Notes: generated from the letters alone by a model not told the origin. A stretch of 6,353 nucleotides of DNA from Spirochaetaceae bacterium (GCA_031280115.1 JAITHF010000122.1:1-6353), one strand, 5' to 3'; counted from the stretch's first letter, positions 1 through 6,206 are shown. Numbers and translations are program-made.

Positions 1-97
1 GCAAACGACGGCTGCTGAAACAGCCGCAGGCTGCCGGCGCTTCATGGTTTGTGGCTCATAGTGCGAACGACGGCTGCTGAAACAGCCTTCGGCTGCC
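1..97 (+). repeat. Two 35-bp direct repeats with alternative hairpins
   Basis: Copies lie at 1–35 and 63–97, 62 bases apart, and match at 31 of 35 positions by eye. Each contains GGCTG, CAGCC and GGCTG in a row (10–14, 21–25, 29–33; and 72–76, 83–87, 91–95). The middle CAGCC can therefore pair with either neighbour, giving two mutually exclusive hairpins. Three of the four differences fall in the 3-base loop of the second hairpin (GCA versus TTC), so the stems are conserved while the loop drifts. That is what a structured REP-like element would show. The 27-base spacer (36–62) has no recognisable content. The first copy begins at the window edge, so more copies may lie to the left. No protein-coding gene is supported anywhere in 1–301. 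Confidence 0.75.
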
Positions 98-233
98 CTC
101 TAAACCGCCCCTAAAGGCGACGTGTGCAGCGCCGCTAACGCCATCGAATTCCGCTGAGGCGCATCCTTCAAGGTTGTGACTAAACCCGCAAACCCGCCCG
201 CTACAGGAAGCACGTGAATCCCCCTATGGGGGC
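96..233 (-). repeat. Left copy (L) of ~137-bp structured repeat element
   Basis: Read on the minus strand, this begins with a GCCCCC-ATA-GGGGG hairpin. It continues through a CACGTG palindrome and GCTTCCTG to TTTAGTCAC (the 58-base head, 176–233), then into a looser tail ending in GGTTTAGAGGG (96–175). The head matches the right-hand copy at 5861–5918 at 48 of 58 positions with no gap. The tail aligns with 5919–5996 with short gaps, through the shared blocks GTCACAACC, GCGCCTCA, GCCTTTA and GGGYGGTTTRGAGGG. It lies in opposite orientation to the right-hand copies, with its hairpin end facing the operon. Its far end overlaps the last two bases of the second 35-bp repeat. No open reading frame or transposase is seen, so a REP/MITE-like non-autonomous element or a structured RNA are the candidates. 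Confidence 0.75.
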
Positions 234-301
234 GCTTGTGTAAAGAGAAAATTTTGTATACAGTTAAGAGTATCATCTACACATATATTTGAGAGATAAA
301 T
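234..301 (+). promoter_or_regulatory. AT-rich leader, probable operon promoter region
   Basis: Between the repeat element and the first start codon the sequence turns sharply AT-rich, the usual look of a promoter here. Several -10-like hexamers are present: TATACA (257–262), TATCAT (271–276) and TATATT (284–289). The best pairing seen is TTGTGT (236–241) with TATACA at a short 15-base spacing. None has a convincing -35 box at 17 bases, so the exact promoter is not assigned. If the TTGTGT pairing is used, its -35 lies immediately beside the repeat's hairpin end. Confidence 0.35.
291..295 (+). promoter_or_regulatory. Ribosome binding site fixing the TTG start at 302
   Basis: GAGAG sits six bases before TTG at 302. 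An in-frame TGA at 290–292 closes the frame just upstream, leaving no ATG, GTG or other TTG between it and 302. The TTG is therefore the only usable start that keeps the N-terminal phosphate-binding motif of the activase. Confidence 0.65.
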
Positions 302-3300
302 TTGTTACACATTGGTATTGATGTCGGTTCTACAACCGTAAAAGCGGCAGCGCTCCAGCCGGATACAAAAAAAGCGGTCTTTTTTAAATATGAACGGCAT
401 AACGCGGCCCAGAGCGAGCGGGTGCACGCCTTCCTCAAAGAGATTTTTCTGCGCTTTCCCAAAGAAATGTTCCGGATCGCCGTCTGCGGCTCAGGAGGCA
501 GGCCCATCGCCGAAACCATCCGGGCCCCGTATATTCAAGAGGTGGTGGCCAACGCGATCGCGGTGCGTACTTTTTATCCAAACACGAGAGCCGCCATAGA
601 ACTGGGGGGGCAGGACGCGAAAATCACGTTCTTCTATTATGATAAGGCGGCAGGCCGGCTTGCAGCCGGGGATATGCGGATGAACGGGAGCTGCGCCGGC
701 GGCACCGGCGCCTTTATCGACGAGGTGGCGTCCCTTATCCGCGCGCCGGTAGAAGGCTTTGAGGCTCTGGCGTCCCAAGGCACCCAGGTATACGATATTT
801 CAGGCCGCTGCGGGGTGTTCGCCAAGACCGATATACAGCCCCTGCTCAACCAAGGGGGCCTGCGGGAAGACATCGCCCTTTCCACGTTCCACGCTATTGC
901 CAAACAAACCATAGGGGGGCTGGCCCAGGGGCTTGAAATAAAGCCGCCGGTTATCTTCGAGGGCGGGCCCTTGACCTTTAACCCCACCCTTATCCGCGTC
1001 TTCGCCCAGTGGCTCAGCCTTGGGGACGGCGATATTATACGCTGCGAAAACCCGGAAACCCTTATCGCCTGCGGCGCGGCCCTCTCGATAAACGAGATGT
1101 TTCAGGATTTTGATGCGCCCTTGAGCCCTGAAACCGCGCTTACCTCCCTTTCGATGTTTCGGGAAATCGTCACCAGCAATCCGGAGAAAACGGATGCGCC
1201 CCTCAAAGTTTCGCTGAAAACCAATAAAGCAGGGAAGATGTTTTTTTCCGCCCCCCGCAAGCGGGACGAGTTTGAGGCGCGGCACAAGATGCAGGCCGTC
1301 AACCGGGATATTTCCCTGCTGCCCGTCAAGGCCGGGGAGACCCTGCGGGTGTACCTGGGCATTGACGCAGGCTCCACCACCAGCAAACTGGTGCTGCTCG
1401 ACGATAACGAGAACCTGGTGGACAGCTTTTACGGCTCTAACCAAGGGGAGCCCCTTGAGGTGGTGCGCCAGGCCCTGCTTGGCCTGCGTAAAAAATACGA
1501 TGACGCCGGCGTGAACCTTGCGGTTGCCGCCTTGGGAACCACCGGCTACGGGGAGCTTTTGTTTGACAAAGCCTTCGGCGCTGACTACCACACGGTAGAA
1601 ACCGTGGCGCACGCGGCGGCGGCGCAGAAATATGTGCCCGGCGCGACCTTTATACTCGATATAGGGGGCCAGGACATGAAAGCCATAAGCATAACCAACG
1701 ATATTATCACCAATATTACGATTAACGAAGCCTGCTCCTCCGGCTGCGGCTCGTTTCTGGAGAATTTTGCCGGCACCCTGGGCATAAAGGCCGAGGACAT
1801 CGCGGAAGCCGCGTTCAGCGCGAAGAACCCGGCGCGCCTTGGGAGCCGGTGCACGGTGTTTATGAACAGCACGATTATTACGGAACAGAAAAACGGGAAG
1901 CGGGCGGAAGATATTATGGCCGGCCTGTGCCGGTCTATCATCGAGAACGTGTTTACCAAAGTGGTGCGTATTTCCAACCCCTCCCAGCTTGGGGAAAAAA
2001 TCGTGGTCCAAGGCGGGACTTTCAAAAATAACGCCGTATTGCGCGCCCTTGAGCAGTACCTGGGGCGGCGGGTGGTGCGCGCGCCGTTCCCCGGGGAAAT
2101 GGGGGCCATCGGCATCGCCCTCTTGACCAAGCGGGAAATATGCGCGAAAGGGTATACCTCGCCTTGGGGGGAAAAGGGGGCGTCCCGCTTTATCGGCCTT
2201 GAGGCCCTTGAAAAGTTTTCCTATACCCGGGAAGCCAACCTTGCCTGCCCTTTCTGCGGCAATACCTGCAACCGGACGCTGGTGCGCTTTTCAAGCGGCC
2301 TTACCTGGGTCACGGGCAACCGCTGCGAGCGGGGGGAGCTTGTGGGGGACCCGCAGGACCCTGCGGTACAGGCGGAAGCCCGGAAGATAACGGCTCTTAT
2401 GAACGCGGTGCCGGACATGGTAAAGATACGGGAGGAACTGCTTTTTAAGGAGTACCCTGTTACGCCGCTCCTCAAGAAGCGGGATACGGTCATCGGCCTG
2501 CCGCGGGTGCTTGACTTCTGGCGGACCATGCCGTTCTGGAACGTCTTCTGGCAGGCCCTGGGGTTTAAGACGCTGGCCTCCCGCAGAAGCTCCAAGAAAC
2601 TCTACGAGAAAGGGCTGCCCTTCGTGGCGTCAGACACGGTTTGTTTCCCTGCGAAACTGGCCCACGGCCATATACAGGATTTAATCAGAAGTAAGGCGGA
2701 CAGGATATTTATGCCCCAGTTTAACCGCCTGCCCTCGGCAAACAGGGAGAAGTTCAGCACCTTTACCTGCCCGGTGCTGAAAGGCTATCCCTTGGTGGTA
2801 AAATACTCGGACGATCCTGAGGGCAAAGCCCGCATCCCCTTTGACTCGCCGGTCTTCCACTGGTTTTCCAACCGGGACCGGAATATCCAGTTGTGCCGGT
2901 ATATGCGGGAAACCTTCGGCATTCCCGATTCAGCGTGCCTTGCGGCTATAGCCCAGGGGGACAAGGCGCTCGCCCTCTTTAACGCGGAGCTGCAAGGGGT
3001 AAGCCGCCGCATCCTTGAGGATACAGAAAAAGAGGGGAAGTTCGCGGCGGTCATTGCCGGGCGGCACTACCAGTATGACCAGCTTATCAACCATAACCTC
3101 TCCCGCTATTTTACCAGCATCGGTATTCCGGTCCTGACGCTGGACTCCCTTCCTGATCTTGAGAAAGCGCCGCTCCATAAGACGCGCCTTGATATTACCA
3201 ACAGCAACCACGCCCAGCTCCTTGCAGGGGCCATTGCCGCGGCGGAACACAAAGCCCTTGAATACGTTGACATCTACAGCTTCGGCTGCGGCCACGACGC

Positions 3301-4732
3301 GCTCTATACTGATGAAATCGCGCGGCTTATGAACGAGATCTCCGGCAAAACCCCGCTCATCTTAAAACTCGACGAGAGCGATATTACCGGCCCCCTGCGG
3401 ATACGGGTGCGCTCGTTTATCGAGACCGTGGCCATAAGGCGGAAAAAAGAGAAGCTCAAAATAAAACCTCTGGGCGACCCGTACCCGGTGAAGTTCACCA
3501 AGGCGGACCGGGACAGAACCCTCCTTGTCCCCAATGTGAGCCGGTCGTTCTGCCTTATTTTAAGCGCCTGCCTTAGGAACGAGGGGTACCGGACCGAACC
3601 GCTTCCTATGGGCGGGCAGGAGGCTATCGAGCTGGGGAAGAAATACGTGCATAACGACATCTGTTTTCCGGCGCAGATCGTGATAGGCGAAGCGATTGCG
3701 GCGCTTAAAAGCGGCAGGTACGACCCTGACAAGGTGGCGGTGGGCACCGGAAAGATCATGTGCGACTGCCGGCTTACCAATTATCTGGTGCTTACCAGAA
3801 AAGCCCTGGACGAGGCGGGGTTCCCGCAGGTTCCTATTGTGGCCACCGACCTCTACGACCTCAAAAACGTCTACCCCGGGCTGCGTTTTACCCCGCTCAC
3901 GTACGCCAAGATCATGTGGGGCTTTATCGAGACCGACGTGCTTGAGTTCCTGCGCCGGAAGATACGGCCTTACGAGCTTGAAAAAGGCGAAACCGACCGG
4001 GTCTTTGACAGCGCCCTTGCTGACATAGCCGCCGGCTTTGCCGCAGGGGGCATCACAGGTTCCCTTAAAGCCTACCGGAAAGCCGTAGACGCTATGGCCA
4101 AGATCGCCTACGACCGGTCGCGCCCCAAAGAAACGGTGTTTATCCAAGGGGAGTACCTTTTAACGTTCCACCCGGGCTCTAATCTGGAAATAGAGCGGTA
4201 TCTGGAGAAAAACGGCCTTGAAGTGGCGCTCCCGCGGATGCACGATATTTTCCGCCAGCTCTTTCTCATGCACACCGTGTCCGAGATGAACGGCTTTAAG
4301 GTGCGCCATTCGTTATTCGACACCCTCTACGCCTCTATCGGCGACAAGTTTACCGATGCGGCCATAGACATACTGGACCGTATCGCCCGCAGGCACCCGC
4401 TCTTTGAGCCTGCGGTGCACCTTCCTGAGGCGGCGAAACTGAGCGACCCTATTATCCACCACTCGATTATGTCAGGCGAGTCCTTTCTCATCACCGCGGA
4501 CATTCTCCATTATGCGGAGAAAGGGGTGCGCTCGTTTGTCATCCTCCAGCCTTTCGGATGCCTGCCCAACCATTTCTGCGGGCGCGGGGTCGTAAAAAAG
4601 ATAAAAGAGCTGTATCCTGACATACAGATACTACCGCTGGATTACGATCCGGACGTGAGTTTCGCCAACATCGAAAACCGGCTGCAAATGCTTATTATGA
4701 ACGCCCGCAATCTCAAAAAACGAACCCTGTAA
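302..4732 (+). CDS. Fused acyl-CoA dehydratase activase / reductase-like protein
   Basis: This 1476-residue protein belongs to the 2-hydroxyacyl-CoA dehydratase activator (BadF/BadG/BcrA/BcrD) ATPase family. ASKHA domain 1 (about 1–265) shows GIDVGSTTVK (5–14), GGQDAK (102–107), NGSCAGGTG with C131, and SGRCGVFAKTD with C170. ASKHA domain 2 (about 349–612) repeats the pattern: GIDAGSTTSK (353–362), GTTGYG (412–417), GGQDMK (455–460), NEACSSGCGSF with C478 and C482, and GSRCTVFMNST with C517. A CPFCGNTC cluster (C649, C652, C656) and C675 then open a DUF2229/COG3580-like region, with DTVCFPAK (C781). The C-terminal half is COG3581/HgdD-like, with SFGCGHD (C996), NDICFPAQ (C1121), MCDC (C1154, C1156) and FGCLPNHFCGRG (C1420, C1426). 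In known activators, ATP hydrolysis drives a low-potential electron from a [4Fe-4S] cluster to a dehydratase or reductase. Here donor and likely acceptor are on one soluble chain. The substrate is unknown. The start is TTG, fixed by an in-frame TGA 12 bases upstream. Confidence 0.93.
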   Translation: MLHIGIDVGSTTVKAAALQPDTKKAVFFKYERHNAAQSERVHAFLKEIFLRFPKEMFRIAVCGSGGRPIAETIRAPYIQEVVANAIAVRTFYPNTRAAIELGGQDAKITFFYYDKAAGRLAAGDMRMNGSCAGGTGAFIDEVASLIRAPVEGFEALASQGTQVYDISGRCGVFAKTDIQPLLNQGGLREDIALSTFHAIAKQTIGGLAQGLEIKPPVIFEGGPLTFNPTLIRVFAQWLSLGDGDIIRCENPETLIACGAALSINEMFQDFDAPLSPETALTSLSMFREIVTSNPEKTDAPLKVSLKTNKAGKMFFSAPRKRDEFEARHKMQAVNRDISLLPVKAGETLRVYLGIDAGSTTSKLVLLDDNENLVDSFYGSNQGEPLEVVRQALLGLRKKYDDAGVNLAVAALGTTGYGELLFDKAFGADYHTVETVAHAAAAQKYVPGATFILDIGGQDMKAISITNDIITNITINEACSSGCGSFLENFAGTLGIKAEDIAEAAFSAKNPARLGSRCTVFMNSTIITEQKNGKRAEDIMAGLCRSIIENVFTKVVRISNPSQLGEKIVVQGGTFKNNAVLRALEQYLGRRVVRAPFPGEMGAIGIALLTKREICAKGYTSPWGEKGASRFIGLEALEKFSYTREANLACPFCGNTCNRTLVRFSSGLTWVTGNRCERGELVGDPQDPAVQAEARKITALMNAVPDMVKIREELLFKEYPVTPLLKKRDTVIGLPRVLDFWRTMPFWNVFWQALGFKTLASRRSSKKLYEKGLPFVASDTVCFPAKLAHGHIQDLIRSKADRIFMPQFNRLPSANREKFSTFTCPVLKGYPLVVKYSDDPEGKARIPFDSPVFHWFSNRDRNIQLCRYMRETFGIPDSACLAAIAQGDKALALFNAELQGVSRRILEDTEKEGKFAAVIAGRHYQYDQLINHNLSRYFTSIGIPVLTLDSLPDLEKAPLHKTRLDITNSNHAQLLAGAIAAAEHKALEYVDIYSFGCGHDALYTDEIARLMNEISGKTPLILKLDESDITGPLRIRVRSFIETVAIRRKKEKLKIKPLGDPYPVKFTKADRDRTLLVPNVSRSFCLILSACLRNEGYRTEPLPMGGQEAIELGKKYVHNDICFPAQIVIGEAIAALKSGRYDPDKVAVGTGKIMCDCRLTNYLVLTRKALDEAGFPQVPIVATDLYDLKNVYPGLRFTPLTYAKIMWGFIETDVLEFLRRKIRPYELEKGETDRVFDSALADIAAGFAAGGITGSLKAYRKAVDAMAKIAYDRSRPKETVFIQGEYLLTFHPGSNLEIERYLEKNGLEVALPRMHDIFRQLFLMHTVSEMNGFKVRHSLFDTLYASIGDKFTDAAIDILDRIARRHPLFEPAVHLPEAAKLSDPIIHHSIMSGESFLITADILHYAEKGVRSFVILQPFGCLPNHFCGRGVVKKIKELYPDIQILPLDYDPDVSFANIENRLQMLIMNARNLKKRTL

Positions 4733-4738
4733 AGACCT

Positions 4739-5314
4739 ATGGCTATACTTCCCCCGTTAAGCGCCGGACAGCTGGTGTTTATGTTTTTTATTTTCTCGTT
4801 TTCAGGCTGGATAGGCGAAACCGTCATGGAGTCCACTGTGCGCCGGCGTTTTGTGAACAAGGGCTTTTTCAAGGGCCCCTATATCCCGCTTCACGGGGTG
4901 GGGGCTTTTGCGATCTACGCCGTGTGCGCGCCTTTAAAACACTGCCCGGCTCTGGTGTTTCTCATGGGCGGCTTCATCTGCACGCTGGTTGAATACGCGG
5001 CGGCGCTTTTTCTCGAAAAGGCGTTCCACGCCCGGGGCTGGGATTACGATACCTACCCGTTTACCCGCTGGTGCCATTACAAAAAGCGCGTCGCCCTGAG
5101 CACGTCCCTCTTCTTCGGGATTGCCGCTTTCTGGCTTATCTATTTCTATTGGGATGCGGCGGCAGCCGTGAGCGCCCGTATTGGCCCTGAGCGGCTTTTT
5201 ATAGCAGATACCCTGCTGGCCGGGGTGTTTGCTGTTGACGCGGCCTTGACCGGCAGGCGGTGCATCAAAAACAAACACGCAGGGATACCGAATAAACCGG
5301 CAGGGCTTGAATGA
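4739..5314 (+). CDS. CmpB-like integral membrane protein (PF06541 type)
   Basis: This 191-residue multi-pass membrane protein resembles the family called 'putative ABC-transporter type IV' or CmpB-like permease. The visible family pattern is SGWIGETVMES near 22–32, then VNKGFFKGPYIPLHGVGA (39–56), EYAAALFLEKAF (85–96) and WDYDTYPF (101–108). Hydrophobic stretches near 10–27, 50–66, 71–93, 117–137 and 153–171 suggest four to five membrane segments, followed by a short basic polar tail. The conserved Glu, Gly-Pro and Trp-Asp-Tyr positions are intact and the length is ordinary for the family. Despite the name, no ATP-binding partner is encoded here, and transport by this family is not established to my knowledge. 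The start lies six bases after the preceding stop with only a weak AAAGA before it. Translation therefore probably depends on ribosomes arriving from upstream. Its stop overlaps the next start as ATGA. Confidence 0.85.
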   Translation: MAILPPLSAGQLVFMFFIFSFSGWIGETVMESTVRRRFVNKGFFKGPYIPLHGVGAFAIYAVCAPLKHCPALVFLMGGFICTLVEYAAALFLEKAFHARGWDYDTYPFTRWCHYKKRVALSTSLFFGIAAFWLIYFYWDAAAAVSARIGPERLFIADTLLAGVFAVDAALTGRRCIKNKHAGIPNKPAGLE

Positions 5315-5790
5315 ACGATCTTTTTAACGAATACGCCCGGGACATACTGGAACACGAGCTTTTCCTGCTGGGGAAACGCACGATTTCCCACGGGGCCGTG
5401 AGCATCTACGCCCACAGCGTCAATGTGGCGAAGACGGCGTTTTCTTTTTGTAAGAAATGCGAGGAACGTGAGAAAAACAGGAAGGGCCCCGGGATTGATG
5501 CAAGATGCGTGGTCCGGGCAGGGCTTCTCCATGATTTTTTTCTTTATGAGTGGCATACCCCGGGGATACGCTACCTTTTGCACGGCTGGGCGCACCCCAA
5601 GGCCGCGGCGGAAAACGCCCGGGCAGTATTTAACCTGAGCGATAAGGAGTGTTCCTGCATCCGCACCCACATGTGGCCCTGGACCCTTTTCCACCCGCCC
5701 CGCTGCCGGGAGGGATGGATTATTTCCCTTGCGGATAAGCTGGTGGCCGGAAAAGAAACCTTTCTGCACCGCCCCCTGCGGGGGTTTTAA
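5311..5790 (+). CDS. HD-superfamily phosphohydrolase
   Basis: This 159-residue soluble protein has the HD metal-dependent hydrolase signature in order: H35 (YAHSVNVA), the H74–D75 pair in GLLHDFFLYEW, and D142 in SLADK. H91, the HP pair at 95–96 and H120 in HMWP are additional likely ligands, as seen in HD proteins that may bind two metals. Members of this superfamily usually cleave phosphate esters of nucleotides or related compounds. The substrate here cannot be read from sequence. Its ATG overlaps the stop of the membrane protein gene (ATGA), with AGGG five bases upstream, so the two are translationally coupled. The last residues, RPLRGF and the stop, are encoded by the first copy of the downstream repeat. 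The natural C-terminus may thus have been trimmed or replaced; all expected metal ligands lie upstream and are intact. Confidence 0.88.
   Translation: MNDLFNEYARDILEHELFLLGKRTISHGAVSIYAHSVNVAKTAFSFCKKCEEREKNRKGPGIDARCVVRAGLLHDFFLYEWHTPGIRYLLHGWAHPKAAAENARAVFNLSDKECSCIRTHMWPWTLFHPPRCREGWIISLADKLVAGKETFLHRPLRGF
5771..5788 (+). terminator. Probable intrinsic terminator made from a repeat copy
   Basis: CCCCC (5772–5776), loop TGC and GGGGG (5780–5784) are followed directly by TTTT (5785–5788), the layout of a short Rho-independent terminator. It overlaps the last codons and the TAA of the HD gene and would end the three-gene transcript. The stem is only five GC pairs and the T-run only four, so termination may be partial. 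Sister repeat copies have ATTC instead of TTTT after the same stem. Confidence 0.45.
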
Positions 5791-5827
5791 GTGCTTCCTG
5801 TAGCGATAGGGTTCGCAATTTTAGTCA
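5771..5827 (+). repeat. Right repeat copy R1 (58-base head unit)
   Basis: This matches the head unit R3 (5861–5918) at about 50 of 58 positions, with no gap; its final C (5828) is shared with the next copy. It runs from the CCCCC-TGC-GGGGG hairpin to TTTAGTCAC. Three of its differences change ATTCAC to TTTTAA right after the hairpin. That gives the HD gene its stop codon and also destroys the CACGTG palindrome present in the other copies. Confidence 0.8.
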
Positions 5828-5860
5828 CCCCCTGCGGGGGATTCACGTGCTTCCTGCGGC
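5828..5860 (+). repeat. Right repeat copy R2 (truncated head unit)
   Basis: This is a 33-base partial copy: hairpin CCCCC-TGC-GGGGG, ATTCACGTGCTTCCTG and GCGGC, cut off where R3 begins. It is identical to R3 over this length apart from the first base. It sits between two longer copies, as expected from insertion of one copy into another or from unequal recombination within the shared segment. Confidence 0.8.
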
Positions 5861-5996
5861 GCCCCCTGCGGGGGATTCACGTGCTTCCTGCGGCGATAGG
5901 GTTTGCACGTTTAGTCACAACCCAGAAGCAGCGCCTCATCGCGCTTTGCTTTCGTACTGGCGCAACGCAGGAAGCCTTTATGGGTGGTTTGGAGGG
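5861..5996 (+). repeat. Right full copy (R3) of ~137-bp structured repeat element
   Basis: This is the full-length plus-strand counterpart of the minus-strand element at 96–233, consisting of the 58-base head (5861–5918) and the diverged tail (5919–5996) that ends in GGTTTGGAGGG. It has no coding content of its own, although it happens to be open in several frames. Those frames produce chance peptides such as RPLRGIHVLP and should not be annotated. Its far end runs into the palindrome at 5988–6012. Confidence 0.75.
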
Positions 5997-6206
5997 TCTA
6001 TGACCCTCCAAATTCTCTTTGATGAGCAGCGGCGGGGACGTGAAATACCGGTCTTTCACGTCCTGCATAGAGGCAATAAGCCGCTCAAACGCCGCGCGGA
6101 CCCGGGTATTCAAGACTTCCGGGCGGGGCGCGGCAATCGCCGCGGTTCTGGCCGTCCGCACAATGCGGAGCCGCTCCCTGGGAAGCCGTCTTGGATGATT
6201 GTACAT
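5877..6206 (-). CDS. Hypothetical protein, probable 5' remnant of a gene
   Basis: I do not recognise this 109-residue minus-strand frame. Its beginning looks genuine: ATG at 6206 is preceded by a perfect AAGGAGG with eight bases between, and the first 65–70 residues are arginine- and alanine-rich with sensible codons (MYNHPRRLPRERL start; KDRYFTSPPLL at 51–61). From about residue 71 the frame is encoded by the reverse complement of the repeat element, and the TGA at 5877–5879 lies inside that repeat's head. The likely reading is a gene whose 3' part was lost or replaced by the element, leaving a short chimeric or dead frame. No membrane segment or catalytic motif is seen. It converges on the operon. 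It may still be translated as a small basic protein. Confidence 0.45.
   Translation of the reverse strand: MYNHPRRLPRERLRIVRTARTAAIAAPRPEVLNTRVRAAFERLIASMQDVKDRYFTSPPLLIKENLEGHRPSKPPIKASCVAPVRKQSAMRRCFWVVTKRANPIAAGST
5988..6012. other. Perfect 11-bp palindrome at the repeat–gene junction
   Basis: TTTGGAGGGTC (5988–5998) and GACCCTCCAAA (6002–6012) are exact reverse complements around the 3-base centre TAT. The left arm includes the end of the repeat element (GGTTTGGAGGG) and the right arm lies in the minus-strand gene. It could serve as a bidirectional terminator between the converging operon and minus-strand gene. Only A/T-rich flanks such as AAATTCTCTTT on the right support that, with no clean T-run. 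It could also be a trace of how the element inserted. Confidence 0.6.

Noticed and set aside
1..97. Possible CRISPR array
   Set aside because: There are only two copies, each with strong internal hairpins in a multi-arm form, one 27-base spacer and no cas gene. A REP-like repeat explains it better.
800..2011. A 403-codon open frame on the minus strand inside the activase gene
   Set aside because: It lies wholly antisense to a clearly conserved protein, has no recognisable motif or ribosome site, and is expected from the gene's GC-rich codon pattern.
4739..5314. Calling the membrane protein an ABC transporter permease with a defined substrate
   Set aside because: The family name says so, but no ATP-binding subunit or substrate-binding protein is present, so only the family membership is reported.
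234..5860. Composite transposon with its own transposase
   Set aside because: All three genes between the inverted repeats have other identities, and no transposase or clear target-site duplication is seen; only the repeat arrangement is reported.
5931..6000. tRNA or other classical RNA gene in the repeat tail
   Set aside because: No cloverleaf, T-loop or other known RNA signature could be fitted.
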